Shown: positions 54,969 to 63,489 of the stretch, piece by piece
Position numbering within the stretch: position 1 is the stretch's first letter
Layout of the letters: the number at the start of each line of letters is the position of its first letter
NCBI GenBank assembly: GCA_020639135.1
Contig: JACKHE010000002.1
Coordinates: 248,001-312,000, forward strand
Source: Phycisphaeraceae bacterium
Lineage (GTDB): Bacteria > Planctomycetota > Phycisphaerae > Phycisphaerales > UBA1924
DNA length: 64,000 bases
Reading direction: 5' to 3'
Translations under genes and position numbers: made by a program
Notes under the pieces: generated by a model
Seen by the model: only the letters and a program-made list of their open reading frames with translations
What the model was told of the DNA's origin: nothing
The model's database searches: none

Positions 54969-55092
54969 TGTTGATCTCCTTCTGTGTTCGATTCGCAGAC
55001 AACGGCGCCGCGATCTCAAGGGCCAAGCGGGGCTGCTGCCGTCATGGGGCTGCGACTCCACAGGGCCATGATACACCCTGCTCTCGTATGGC

Positions 55093-55719
55093 TTACCGGG
55101 GAGGGCTGACGACCGCCGCGCCCTCGTCGATCATCCCGGGTCTCCCTGCGGCGATCCATTCCTGCATGAGTTCCCGCATCCGCCGGGCCGGCGCCGCGCC
55201 GAAGACCTCAGCCACGTCCTCGAAGTTCGGGACCGATTCCGGGTGGTTCGCCCGGATCCACATCCGGAAGGGGCGGAGGCGACGAGCAACCTCGGCGTCA
55301 TCCGGCGACGCCTTCCACGGCTCCTTCAGGACAACGCGCCCCTGATCATCAAATACGTATCGCGCATGATGCCGCCACTCGGGCATCCCGACCGCGGCGA
55401 TCTGGTCGTTCCGTTCGATCAGCGTGCATTCCACCACGCGGCCATCGATTCGGACGTCATGCACTTCGAGCGTCGTGCGCATCACGGCGTCGCCCTCGTG
55501 GGGCAGCATCGCCTCGTCCTTGCCGGAGAAGACGTAGGGCCCGAGTCGCCACACGATCTCGTTCGAGGTCATCGACCGCAGCGTTTCGATGTCGTGCGCA
55601 TTGCTCGCGGCGAGGTAGCTGTCGAACCGCTGCCTCAGGTTCGCGTCCGAGCCGCACCCGGGTAGTCCGAGCAGCGCGATGATCCCGCAGCAGAGCTCAA
55701 TCGTCAGGCGGATCTGCAT
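55093..55719 (-). CDS. Putative SnoaL/NTF2-like lipoprotein (1)
   Basis: 208 residues from ATG 55719; a longer upstream frame start is unsupported. The N-terminus has a lipobox-type end (IIALLGLPGCGSD, LPG-Cys at about residue 22), so it should be lipid-modified. The domain after it (LRQRFDSYLAASNAHDIETLRSMTSNEIVWRLGPYVFSGKDEAMLPHEGDAVMRTTLEVHDVRIDG) resembles a SnoaL/NTF2-like cone fold, which in such proteins may bind a small hydrophobic ligand or be catalytic. Ligand unknown. It is downstream of a second similar lipoprotein gene on the same strand with 31 bases between, so an operon is likely. Confidence 0.72.
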   Translation of the reverse strand: MQIRLTIELCCGIIALLGLPGCGSDANLRQRFDSYLAASNAHDIETLRSMTSNEIVWRLGPYVFSGKDEAMLPHEGDAVMRTTLEVHDVRIDGRVVECTLIERNDQIAAVGMPEWRHHARYVFDDQGRVVLKEPWKASPDDAEVARRLRPFRMWIRANHPESVPNFEDVAEVFGAAPARRMRELMQEWIAAGRPGMIDEGAAVVSPPR

Positions 55720-55750
55720 GCCGGGCTCCTCAGATCCTGTGTGATGTCGG

Positions 55751-56305
55751 TCACGGCGTCTGACGGCCTGAGCTACCTGGGGCAATTGCTTCTGGAGCGC
55801 CTGCAGATTCCGATTCAGGCGACCAGTGCCCGAGCTGCGCCAGCGCGGTCAGGTTGTCCCACGTGACCCAGATCTCGGCGATGCGGCCGTCCTCGATCCT
55901 AAAGACGCCGCCGAAGTCGATGTCCATGCGGCGATCGCTCGCGGGGAACGGTCCCATCGGGCCCCGCTGCGTTCCGACAAAGTGACCGAAGAGGCCGACC
56001 CGGTCGCCCTCGGCGACGAGGCGTTCGACCTCAAGTCGTCCGTCGGGGAACGTCTTCCATTCCCGCGTGGCGAAGGCGATGAAGTCGTCGGCGCTGCGCA
56101 CCGTGATGTCCGGCGTGGCCTGGCACCGGCGCACGAGGTCCGGCGCCATGGTGTCGCGCAGCCCGGCGATGTCGTGCTCGTTGTAGGCGCGGGCGTTGGC
56201 GAGCACGACGGCTTTGTTCCGGTCCAGCGAAGTCGAGGCGCACCCGGTGACGCCGGCCAGCAGGGCCGCCGTTGCGATCACTTCGGCGGGTGAAAAGCGA
56301 TTCAC
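55751..56305 (-). CDS. Putative SnoaL/NTF2-like lipoprotein (2)
   Basis: 184 residues. A signal with lipobox (ALLAGVTGCAS, the Cys near residue 22) and a SnoaL-like domain: NKAVVLANARAYNEHDIAGLRDTMAPDLVRRCQATPDITVRSADDFIAFATREWKTFPDGRLEVERLVAEGDRVGLFGHFVGTQRGPMGPFPASDRRMDIDFGGVFRIEDGRIAEIWVTWDNLTALAQLG, matching the ester cyclase-like family. It is the first of the pair with the gene above. The pair may have arisen by duplication, since both start with the same AHD/EHDI motif. Their ligand is unknown. Confidence 0.8.
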   Translation of the reverse strand: MNRFSPAEVIATAALLAGVTGCASTSLDRNKAVVLANARAYNEHDIAGLRDTMAPDLVRRCQATPDITVRSADDFIAFATREWKTFPDGRLEVERLVAEGDRVGLFGHFVGTQRGPMGPFPASDRRMDIDFGGVFRIEDGRIAEIWVTWDNLTALAQLGHWSPESESAGAPEAIAPGSSGRQTP

Positions 56306-56526
56306 GGTGATGCTCCTTCTCGTCAGGGTTTCCTGCCTCGGTCAGCCTGATTCGAGGGTCGGTTTCTGGCTGCGCTGCGGCGCGCGCCGGCGCCGCGGGT
56401 TGGATTCGACGCGTGATGGACTCAGCGCTGCGACTCACACCGGCCACGTGCACGCATCCTATTGACGCTGCATGCGGATCGCAAACAGGATGTGGTCGCT
56501 GTTGTGTTCGGCGCGGCGTCGGCGCT
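56306..56526. other. Intergenic region between mprF and the lipoprotein pair
   Basis: About 220 bases, both neighbours on the minus strand. No gene, RNA or repeat is supported. It presumably holds the promoter of the lipoprotein pair. Confidence 0.4.
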
Positions 56527-59127
56527 TCAGGATCCGGCGCCGATCCTCGCGGCGGCGATGCGCCTCCGGTCCGCCCGGCTCCCGGCCTCGACCAGGCGGG
56601 CGTTGGCCAGCAGCGCGGACGCCCAGTCCCAGGGCTGCCGGTACGCGAGGTACCGGGGCTCCCAGGCGGGATGAAACTTCGACTTGTAAAGGAGCAGACC
56701 CCGGTAGTTGTACAGGCGCTCCGCCCGTGTGGAGAAGAGGTGCAGCGCGCGCTCGACCACCCGCGAGCCGCGCTGGACGCCGACATCGCTCAGCGCGGCG
56801 CCACCGAGGCTGAACGAGGTGGCGCCGGACTCCGCGGCGGTCTGTAACGTGCGGATAATGACGAAGTCCATCAGGTTGTCGATGATTCCCGGGCGGTAGC
56901 GCATGAAGTCCAGTGTCGCGGGTCCGCCGGGTCTGGTCAGGAGGAGGTTCGCAAAGGCGACGATCGACCCCGAGGCGTCCCGGGCGACGCACACGGGGTG
57001 GCGCTGCAGGTAGGCGGGGGAGAAGCAACAGGCGCTGAACTGGAGCTCGCGCCCGCCCTTGGCGGCGAGCCACGCGTCGCTGACGGCGCGGAGCTGATCG
57101 ATGGTCGCGCCGTCAAATGGCGGGTTGCAGACCTCGAACCGGATTTCCGCCTTCTCCATGTCCCGGATCGTCCGCCGGAAACCGGCGTTGCGCCCGCCCT
57201 GCAGGGTCCATCCATCGAGCGGGACGACGGCCTCCTGCGCGATCTTGAGGAAATGAAAGCCGAAGTCGTGGAGCCGGCCCATCCACTCCGTGGAGATCAT
57301 CGAGAAGATGGGCTCGACGTCCAGCTCCTCGCAGTATCGGAGGAAGGCGTCGATCGCCGGCGCGGGGTCGGTGTTCTCGGCCGTGACCGGGTTCTTGAAC
57401 ACGATGATCCGGTCGCCCCGTCGCTGGAACAGAAAGATCGCGGTCGGCTCGTCCGGCCTGGCGGGGTCGTTGTGAAACCAGACGCCCTTGTCGCCACCGC
57501 CGACGAGCAGCGGATCGGCCGAGTCCGCATGCCGGCGGGCGAAGTCCTCCGCCCTGGCGATGTCCTCCGCTGTCGGGACGATGAACAGGCTGACGGGTCG
57601 CATCGCCTGGCGGACGAAGGCCGCGCCCACGATCGCCGCCAGGAGCACGCCTCCGCGGAGGAACCGGCTCGCCTCGGCCCTGTCGGCGAAGGTGGTCCAG
57701 AGGTCCTGCCGGTAGCGGATGTGCTCGAAAGCTGCGAATCCCGAGACAAGAAAGATCGCCAGCGCTCCGAGCCCCGCGGCGAGAGTGACCTCCCAACCGA
57801 TCGGCGTTCTTCCGGATCTGGTGAACGCCTTGCGCACGCCGAAGAGCAGCGCCATGAGCAGCAGCGCCGCGACCGATTCCTCGTAATCGCCGCCCTTGAG
57901 CGGGTGCGCCAGGGCCGAGGCGGCCAGCATCACCATCGCCATGAAGTACGCCGACCGATACCCCCGGAGCAGGCCCCGGACGAGAAAGAGCATGATCGCG
58001 GCGGTCGCGACGGCGACCGCGTGGGACGCCTCGATCGCACCGAGCGGGACGAACCTGGCGACGGCGTCGAGGCGGTCGCGCAGCGCCGGCGTCGCGGCGC
58101 TGATCAGCAGCAGCGCCGCGTTGAGCATCACCGCGCCGGCCACCAGGCGACGCTGCCACAGACGCATCCGCTCGGAGCGACTGACAACGAAGACATAGAT
58201 CGCGATCAGCGACGCCAGCCACGGCGTCAGGTAGAACCCGCCGCGGAACGCGACGATCGCCGCGGCCGCGGATTCGTGCGTGATCCCCATCAGGGCGAAA
58301 CCCTTGAACCAGACGGCGTCGGCGCTGCCGAGCCCGCCCGGGATCATGCTGAGCATGCCGGCGAAGTGGCCGAGGTACACCGTCCGGGCCGCGTCGGTCG
58401 GGTCGAGCCCGACCCCGACGCTGGAGGCGAGCAGCCAGAACGACGCGAGCGTCAGCCCCCAGTCGAAGAACGACACCATCCCGAGGGGCGCCAGCGGCAG
58501 GTGATCCAGCTCGGCGCCGAAGCGGCGCCTCTTCAGGATCGGCGTCAGCGCCCTTGCCGCCAGGATCGGGAGCGCCAGCGAGGCGCCGAACGCGATCGCG
58601 ACGCGGACGAGAAACGCCTCGACGCCGACGCCGATCGGGAGCCAGACCGCCAGAAGCCAGGCGGCGAGCCCGGTCGCCGAGCCCAGGTAATGCGCAACCA
58701 TGCCGCGGGTGATCTCCGTCGCGGTCAGGCCGTACTTCCGGTAGGCGATCAGCCGCAGCGTCGGCCCGCCGAGCGGCCCCATCGCGATGAAGTTGGTCCA
58801 CCCGAAGAGGACGGCCCCGAGCGACCAGCGCCGCCAGAAGCCGAGCCGGCCGCTCGAGCCGCCCGGAAAGGCGACGGCGTCGTAGAGACCCATCACGGCG
58901 AGCGCCAGGAACGCGGCGCCGCAACCGGCGAGCAGCTTCCGCCCGTCCGCACCGTCCAGCACGGCCCGCACACGCTGGATGTCCAGCGCGTGGAGTTCGT
59001 TCCTGACGAGCCAGAGGAGCAGCGCCGGTGCGCCGATGAGCAGCAGCCGCCTGCCCCAGCGCCAGATCGCCGCCAACCCGACCGGGTCCGGCGCGACGCA
59101 CTGCGGGTTGGAGTCTTCGGTCTTCAT
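56527..59127 (-). CDS. mprF: MprF-type phosphatidylglycerol lysyltransferase / flippase
   Basis: 866 residues. The N-terminal ~500 residues hold about a dozen hydrophobic spans (for example LLLIGAPALLLWLV, LLAGCGAAFLALAVMGLYDAV), including the flippase motif TNFIAMGPLGGPTLRLIAYRKYGLTATEITRGMVAHYLG and MIPGGLGSADAVWFKGFALMG. The C-terminal ~350 residues form the DUF2156 catalytic domain (FARRHADSADPLLVGGGDKGVWFHNDP ... EELDVEPIFSMIS ... GGRNAGFRRTIRDMEKAEIRFEV ... LGGAALSDVG). It moves lysine or another amino acid from tRNA to phosphatidylglycerol and flips the product, lowering surface negative charge. Amino acid choice is unknown. Its gene is alone on this strand. Confidence 0.93.
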   Translation of the reverse strand: MKTEDSNPQCVAPDPVGLAAIWRWGRRLLLIGAPALLLWLVRNELHALDIQRVRAVLDGADGRKLLAGCGAAFLALAVMGLYDAVAFPGGSSGRLGFWRRWSLGAVLFGWTNFIAMGPLGGPTLRLIAYRKYGLTATEITRGMVAHYLGSATGLAAWLLAVWLPIGVGVEAFLVRVAIAFGASLALPILAARALTPILKRRRFGAELDHLPLAPLGMVSFFDWGLTLASFWLLASSVGVGLDPTDAARTVYLGHFAGMLSMIPGGLGSADAVWFKGFALMGITHESAAAAIVAFRGGFYLTPWLASLIAIYVFVVSRSERMRLWQRRLVAGAVMLNAALLLISAATPALRDRLDAVARFVPLGAIEASHAVAVATAAIMLFLVRGLLRGYRSAYFMAMVMLAASALAHPLKGGDYEESVAALLLMALLFGVRKAFTRSGRTPIGWEVTLAAGLGALAIFLVSGFAAFEHIRYRQDLWTTFADRAEASRFLRGGVLLAAIVGAAFVRQAMRPVSLFIVPTAEDIARAEDFARRHADSADPLLVGGGDKGVWFHNDPARPDEPTAIFLFQRRGDRIIVFKNPVTAENTDPAPAIDAFLRYCEELDVEPIFSMISTEWMGRLHDFGFHFLKIAQEAVVPLDGWTLQGGRNAGFRRTIRDMEKAEIRFEVCNPPFDGATIDQLRAVSDAWLAAKGGRELQFSACCFSPAYLQRHPVCVARDASGSIVAFANLLLTRPGGPATLDFMRYRPGIIDNLMDFVIIRTLQTAAESGATSFSLGGAALSDVGVQRGSRVVERALHLFSTRAERLYNYRGLLLYKSKFHPAWEPRYLAYRQPWDWASALLANARLVEAGSRADRRRIAAARIGAGS

Positions 59128-59228
59128 GGTTCGGTCCGCCGCGTCGCCGGCGCCCGGCGCGCTTCAGATAGACTACCGAGACTCTCCCCTTCACATCCCG
59201 CCGTCCGGGCGAATCACCGGAGCGCCGC

Positions 59229-59948
59229 ATGACGAAACATGTCGAGACCGCCGAATGCCAGATCTGCGGCGCCCGCTCGCCGATCGGCGCGATGTACGTC
59301 GGCGGCGCCATGCGGCACGCCGTCGCCGAGCGGATGCGGGCGGACCACCCCGACTACGACCCCGCCAGGCCGGTCTGCGCGGACTGCGCCGCGCGGTACC
59401 GCTCCGAATATGTCCGGACGCTGCTCGAGGAGGAGCACGGCGAGCTGACGGCGCTCGACGAGCAGGTCGTCGAGGCGCTGCGCGAGCAGGAGCTTGTCGC
59501 GGCGAACATCAACGAGGAGTTCAGCGAACGCCTGACCATCGGGCAGCGCGTCGCGGACCACGTCGCGAAGTTCGGCGGCAGCTGGACGTTCATCGGGCTC
59601 TTCGCCGTGATCATCGTCGCCTGGATGGGAGTCAACGCCACCGCGATGCTGAGCAAGCCATTCGACCCGTACCCCTACATCCTGCTCAACCTGGTGCTCT
59701 CGACGCTGGCCGCCCTGCAGGCGCCGATCATCATGATGAGCCAGAACCGCCAGGCAGCCAAGGACCGGCTCCAGGCGGAGTACGACTACCGCGTGAACCT
59801 CAAGGCCGAGGTCGAGGTCCGCCTGCTGCACACCAAGCTCGACCAGCTCCTGACGCACCAGTGGCAGCGGCTGATCGAGATCCAGCGGCTCCAGATGGAC
59901 CTCATGGAGGAGCTGGATCAGCACAACCGGAATCAGCGGAATCATTGA
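59229..59948 (+). CDS. DUF1003 family membrane protein with N-terminal zinc-ribbon-like pairs
   Basis: 239 residues. Two CxxC pairs, AECQICGAR and VCADCAARY, suggest a zinc site in the first 60 residues, followed by the DUF1003 region: NEEFSERLTIGQRVADHVAKFGGSWTFIGLFAVIIVAWMGVNATAML, FDPYPYILLNLVLSTLAALQAPIIMMSQNRQAAKDR, which forms two membrane spans, then a long coiled tail (VEVRLLHTKLDQLLTHQWQRLIEIQRLQMDLMEEL). The family function is unknown; some are next to metal transport genes. It begins 101 bases from the divergent mprF. Confidence 0.92.
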   Translation: MTKHVETAECQICGARSPIGAMYVGGAMRHAVAERMRADHPDYDPARPVCADCAARYRSEYVRTLLEEEHGELTALDEQVVEALREQELVAANINEEFSERLTIGQRVADHVAKFGGSWTFIGLFAVIIVAWMGVNATAMLSKPFDPYPYILLNLVLSTLAALQAPIIMMSQNRQAAKDRLQAEYDYRVNLKAEVEVRLLHTKLDQLLTHQWQRLIEIQRLQMDLMEELDQHNRNQRNH

Positions 59949-60022
59949 ACCGTCATGAATCCGGCCGAGCGGCGGGCGTACCCTCGCCGAACCATCACCA
60001 GCCCCATTCCGCAGGAGCCCGC

Positions 60023-60781
60023 ATGCACAACCGCGCCCACGCCGCGCTGACCAAGGTCCCCGAGGTCACGCTGATCTTCTGGGTCATCAAGATCGCGGCC
60101 ACGACGCTCGGCGAGACCGGGGGCGACGCCGTTTCGATGTCGATGAACCTGGGGTACCTCGTCGGCACGGCGATCTTCGCGGCGCTCTTCCTGACGATGG
60201 TGGTCATGCAGATCGTCGCCCGCCGCTTCCACCCGTTCCTGTACTGGGCGACGATCATCGCCTCGACAACGGTGGGCACGACCCTGGCCGACTTCGCCAC
60301 ACGCGACCTGGGAATCGGGTACGAGGGGGGATCCCTGCTGCTGCTCGGTCTGCTGCTGGGCTCGCTCGGCGTGTGGAAACTCTCGCTCGGGACGGTCTCC
60401 TTCCGGACGATCGCCACACCCCGCGCGGAGCTGTTCTACTGGGTCACCATCATGTTCTCCCAGACACTCGGCACCGCCCTCGGGGACTGGACGGCCGAGT
60501 CGCAGGCGTGGGGTTTCGGCGGCGCCGCGATCCTCTTCATCGCCCTGCTCGCGGTCGTCCTGGCGCTGTACCGATGGACGAGGGTGTCGCGGACGACAAT
60601 CTTCTGGTCGGCGTTCATCCTGACCCGGCCCCTCGGCGCCGCGGTGGGGGACCTGCTCGACAAACCGCTGAGCGAGGGCGGCCTGGCGCTCAGCCGCTAC
60701 GGCGCGACCGGGGCCCTGCTGGCCTTGATCATCGCGTGCGTCCTTCTGGTCCCCCAGCGTCCGGCTAGGCAGGCGCACTGA
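60023..60781 (+). CDS. COG4705-type polytopic membrane protein
   Basis: 252 residues from ATG 60023, with AGGAG upstream. About eight hydrophobic spans. Repeating internal motifs are KVPEVTLIFWVIKIAATTLGETGGDAVSMSMNLGY, FLYWATIIASTTVGTTLADFATRDLGIGYEGGS, and LFYWVTIMFSQTLGTALGDWTAESQAWGFGGA, each with W/A, T-x-GT and Asp residues in spans. This 4-fold repeat is the mark of the COG4705 family. Some members are linked to manganese or other metal export; no biochemistry is certain. It is followed by a degraded mtfA remnant. Confidence 0.9.
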   Translation: MHNRAHAALTKVPEVTLIFWVIKIAATTLGETGGDAVSMSMNLGYLVGTAIFAALFLTMVVMQIVARRFHPFLYWATIIASTTVGTTLADFATRDLGIGYEGGSLLLLGLLLGSLGVWKLSLGTVSFRTIATPRAELFYWVTIMFSQTLGTALGDWTAESQAWGFGGAAILFIALLAVVLALYRWTRVSRTTIFWSAFILTRPLGAAVGDLLDKPLSEGGLALSRYGATGALLALIIACVLLVPQRPARQAH

Positions 60782-61020
60782 CCCGCGCTCCCGGGAGTGG
60801 GCCGCGTGCTGGGGCAAGCGCACGCGGAGTTGATCGAGGAGATGCGCCGTGGGCATGGGGCGCTGCACGATCCCTACGGTTCGACGAGCCCGCCGGAGTT
60901 CTTCGCCGTCGCGACGGAGCTGTGCTTCGAGTGGCCGGCGGCGATGCGCTCCGCGAACCGGAGCAGTTCGCGCCGATCGCTGCGTTCTCCGGGCAGGATC
61001 CGGGCGCGTCGCTATCCTGA
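60782..61020 (+). pseudogene. mtfA: Frameshifted remnant of an MtfA-type (M90) metallopeptidase gene
   Basis: Only the C-terminal portion remains, broken between at least two and probably three frames. One frame reads RSREWAACWGKR, the next QAHAELIEEMRRGHGALHDPYGSTSPPEFFAVATELCFEWPAAM, and the last EPEQFAPIAAFSGQDPGASLS then TGA (61018-61020). The DPYGSTSPPEFFAVATE pattern and the QDPGAS end match the C-terminus of MtfA, a Zn-dependent peptidase family; the catalytic HExxH region would lie upstream and is absent. The fragment starts immediately after the COG4705 stop, so the rest was lost or replaced. Confidence 0.72.
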
Positions 61021-61055
61021 CGTTCCCGAGACTCCAACAGCACCCGGAGCCCCCC

Positions 61056-62660
61056 GTGAACCGAGCCCGCGTCGCCGCCCTGCAGTATTTCGTCCGTCCG
61101 ATCCGCGGCTTCGAGGAGTTTCGCGAGCAGGTGGCGGGGCTGGTGCACACCGCGGCGGACTACGACTGCGATCTGCTCGTCTTCCCCGAGTATTTCACCG
61201 TGCAGCTCCTGACGCTCGGGGACGTACGCCGCCCGATGGAAGTGCAGATCCGCGAGCTCGCGCGGCGGGCGCCCGATTACGTGGAGGTCTTCGAGAAGCT
61301 CTCGAGGGAGTGCGGGATCCACATCATCGCCGGCACGATCGCCTCGCCGGACCCCGACGACGCGGGCAAGGTGTACAACGACAGCTACTTCTTCGCGCCC
61401 GACGGCTCGCACGCGACGCAGGGCAAGATCAACATGACCCGCTTCGAGCACGAGGTCTGGAAGGTCAGCCCGCGCGACACCTTCCGGCTCTTCGACACGC
61501 CCTTCGGGCGCCTGGCGATCGCCATCTGCTACGACGTCGAGTTCCCGGAGCTGTGCCGGGCCGCGGCGCAGGCGGGCGCCGTGATCCTCGTCGTCCCCAG
61601 CTACACGGACGACCGCCAGGGGTTCATCCGGGTGCGGTACTGCGCCCAGGCGCGGGCGATCGAGAACCAGATGTTCGTGGTCAACGCGGCCACGGTGGGA
61701 TCGCTGCCGATGGTCCCGGCGGTGTCGCTCAACTACGGGCAGGCATCGATCCTGACCCCCAGCGACTTCCCCTTCGCGCGGGACGGGATCCTGGCCGAGG
61801 GGATCCCGAACCAGGAGACTATGGTCATCGGCGAGCTCGCGCTGGATGTGTTGCGGCGTAACCGGGCGCACGGGACAGTCCGCCCGCTGCGCGACAGCCA
61901 GGGCATGAAGTCCCCGAAGATCGAGACGGTCCAGCTCCCGGCCGGCGGCGGGGCCGCGCCGCCCCCGAAGGTGCGGCGCCCACGACGACGGTTGGTGATC
62001 CGCAACACCACCCCGGAGCATTTCGCGGGCATCTCGGAGATCGCCGCGATGATCTATCCCGACATCTCGCCCTGGAACTCCGAGTATCTCACTTCGCACC
62101 TGAAGGTCTTCCCGCAGGGGCAGTTCGTCGCCGTCGAGCAGGGATCGGGGCTGGTCGTCGGGGTCTGCTCGGGGCTGGTGATCGACTGGGACGCGACGCC
62201 CGACACGAGCTCGTGGAACGCCCTGACATCGAACGGGTACTTCACCAACCACGACCCGGTCGAGGGCGGCACGCTCTTCGCCGCGGATGTCATGGTCAGG
62301 CCGGGCTACCAGGGGCAGGGCATCGGCCGCCGGCTGTACGAGCGCGGGCGGTTCGGTCTGGCGCGCCAGCTGGGGCTGCGGCGCATCGTCGCCGGGTCCC
62401 GGCTCCGGGGGTATCACCGGTTCGCCGAGCGGCTGACGCCGGAGGAGTACGTCGTCGAGGTCGTGCAGGGTCGGCTCAACGACCCGACGCTGTCGTTCCA
62501 GCTGCACCTGGGGTTCCGGGTGACGTCGGTGATCGGCGGCTACTTCGCCGGCGACCCGGAGAGCCGGGGGTACGCCGCGATCATCGAGTGGCTCAACGAC
62601 GAAGTCGCCGACCCGGAGGACTACGACCGGGGCGACCCGCGCTTCGCCGGGCCGGGCTGA
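61056..62660 (+). CDS. Nitrilase-superfamily amidohydrolase fused to a C-terminal GNAT acetyltransferase
   Basis: 534 residues from GTG 61056, with CGGAG upstream. The nitrilase part (~1-285) has the full triad: Glu45 in VFPEYF, Lys124 in QGKINMTRFE, Cys158 in ICYDVEFPE. The second part (~310-520) is a GNAT domain: LVIRNTTPEHFAGISEIAAMIYP, VVGVCSGLVIDWD, VMVRPGYQGQGIGRRLYERG (CoA-binding QGxGIG loop) and RIVAGSRLRGYHRFAE. So one chain may hydrolyse an amide and acetylate an amine, or make an amide in reverse. Substrate unknown. It is followed by a SET gene and a C39-like peptidase gene on the same strand, a neighbourhood suggesting peptide or protein modification. Confidence 0.92.
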   Translation: MNRARVAALQYFVRPIRGFEEFREQVAGLVHTAADYDCDLLVFPEYFTVQLLTLGDVRRPMEVQIRELARRAPDYVEVFEKLSRECGIHIIAGTIASPDPDDAGKVYNDSYFFAPDGSHATQGKINMTRFEHEVWKVSPRDTFRLFDTPFGRLAIAICYDVEFPELCRAAAQAGAVILVVPSYTDDRQGFIRVRYCAQARAIENQMFVVNAATVGSLPMVPAVSLNYGQASILTPSDFPFARDGILAEGIPNQETMVIGELALDVLRRNRAHGTVRPLRDSQGMKSPKIETVQLPAGGGAAPPPKVRRPRRRLVIRNTTPEHFAGISEIAAMIYPDISPWNSEYLTSHLKVFPQGQFVAVEQGSGLVVGVCSGLVIDWDATPDTSSWNALTSNGYFTNHDPVEGGTLFAADVMVRPGYQGQGIGRRLYERGRFGLARQLGLRRIVAGSRLRGYHRFAERLTPEEYVVEVVQGRLNDPTLSFQLHLGFRVTSVIGGYFAGDPESRGYAAIIEWLNDEVADPEDYDRGDPRFAGPG

Positions 62661-62811
62661 TTCGGCGCCCGTCGGCTTGACTTCGCCCGGATCCATGTAT
62701 TATTGCGGCTTGACGACCGGCCCTCGCCCCGACTTGCGCCCCGGCCACTGTGGCCAACCTTGACGGGCTCCGACCACTGGACGACGGCGTCGATCACAGG
62801 GCTCCCGCCCA

Positions 62812-63489
62812 ATGATGCATCCAGACACCGCGCTTCGCTTCATCAGCGACGCCATCGGCCACGGCGTTGTCGCCACGCGCGACATCCCCGCCGGCACGAT
62901 CACCTGGGCCCAGGACAAGCTCGACCGCGAGTTCACACCGGACGAAGTCGAGTCGATGGGCGATCCGTACCGTGAGATCCTCGACACGTACTGCTTCCGA
63001 AACCCGTTCGGACGCTGGGTGCTGTGCTGGGATCACGCGAGGTTCGTGAACCACTCGTTCCGCTCGAACTGCATCACCACGGCGTACAACTTCGAGATCG
63101 CTGTCCGTGACATCAAGGCGGGCGAGGAGCTGACCGACGACTACGGCTACCTCAACATCTGCCAGCCCTTCCGCCCGATCGACGAAGGCTGCGACCGCAC
63201 CGTCGTGCACCCCGACGACCTGACCCGGTATCACCCGGTCTGGGACGACGCGCTGCGACAGGTCTGGCCCCGGATCCCCAAGGTCGATCAGCCCCTGCGC
63301 GGGTTCCTCGCACGCGGGCTCTGGCAGCGTGTCGGGCGCATCGCGCGGGGTCGGGAACAGATGGCTTCGATCCTCGAGTGCTACTACGATCCGGGCGCTT
63401 CGTTTGACAGCGGGGAAACAGGGCTGGTCGAGTACTCCAACGGTTCGGCCGCCGGGCTCGTCGGCTCGCACCGGCGCGGATCCAAGTGA
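62812..63489 (+). CDS. SET-domain protein (putative lysine methyltransferase)
   Basis: 225 residues (start 62812, or Met at 62815). SET marks: HGVVATRDIPAGTITWAQ (SAM-binding turn), RFVNHSFRSNC (the NHS motif) and GEELTDDYGYLN (catalytic Tyr). The C-terminal ~100 residues are not SET-like (LTRYHPVWDDALRQVWPRIPKVDQPLRGFLARGLWQRVGRIARGREQMASILECYYDPG). Bacterial SET proteins methylate Lys on a few proteins; the target here is unknown. Its stop overlaps the next gene's GTG by four bases (GTGA), so the two are translationally coupled. Confidence 0.9.
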   Translation: MMHPDTALRFISDAIGHGVVATRDIPAGTITWAQDKLDREFTPDEVESMGDPYREILDTYCFRNPFGRWVLCWDHARFVNHSFRSNCITTAYNFEIAVRDIKAGEELTDDYGYLNICQPFRPIDEGCDRTVVHPDDLTRYHPVWDDALRQVWPRIPKVDQPLRGFLARGLWQRVGRIARGREQMASILECYYDPGASFDSGETGLVEYSNGSAAGLVGSHRRGSK

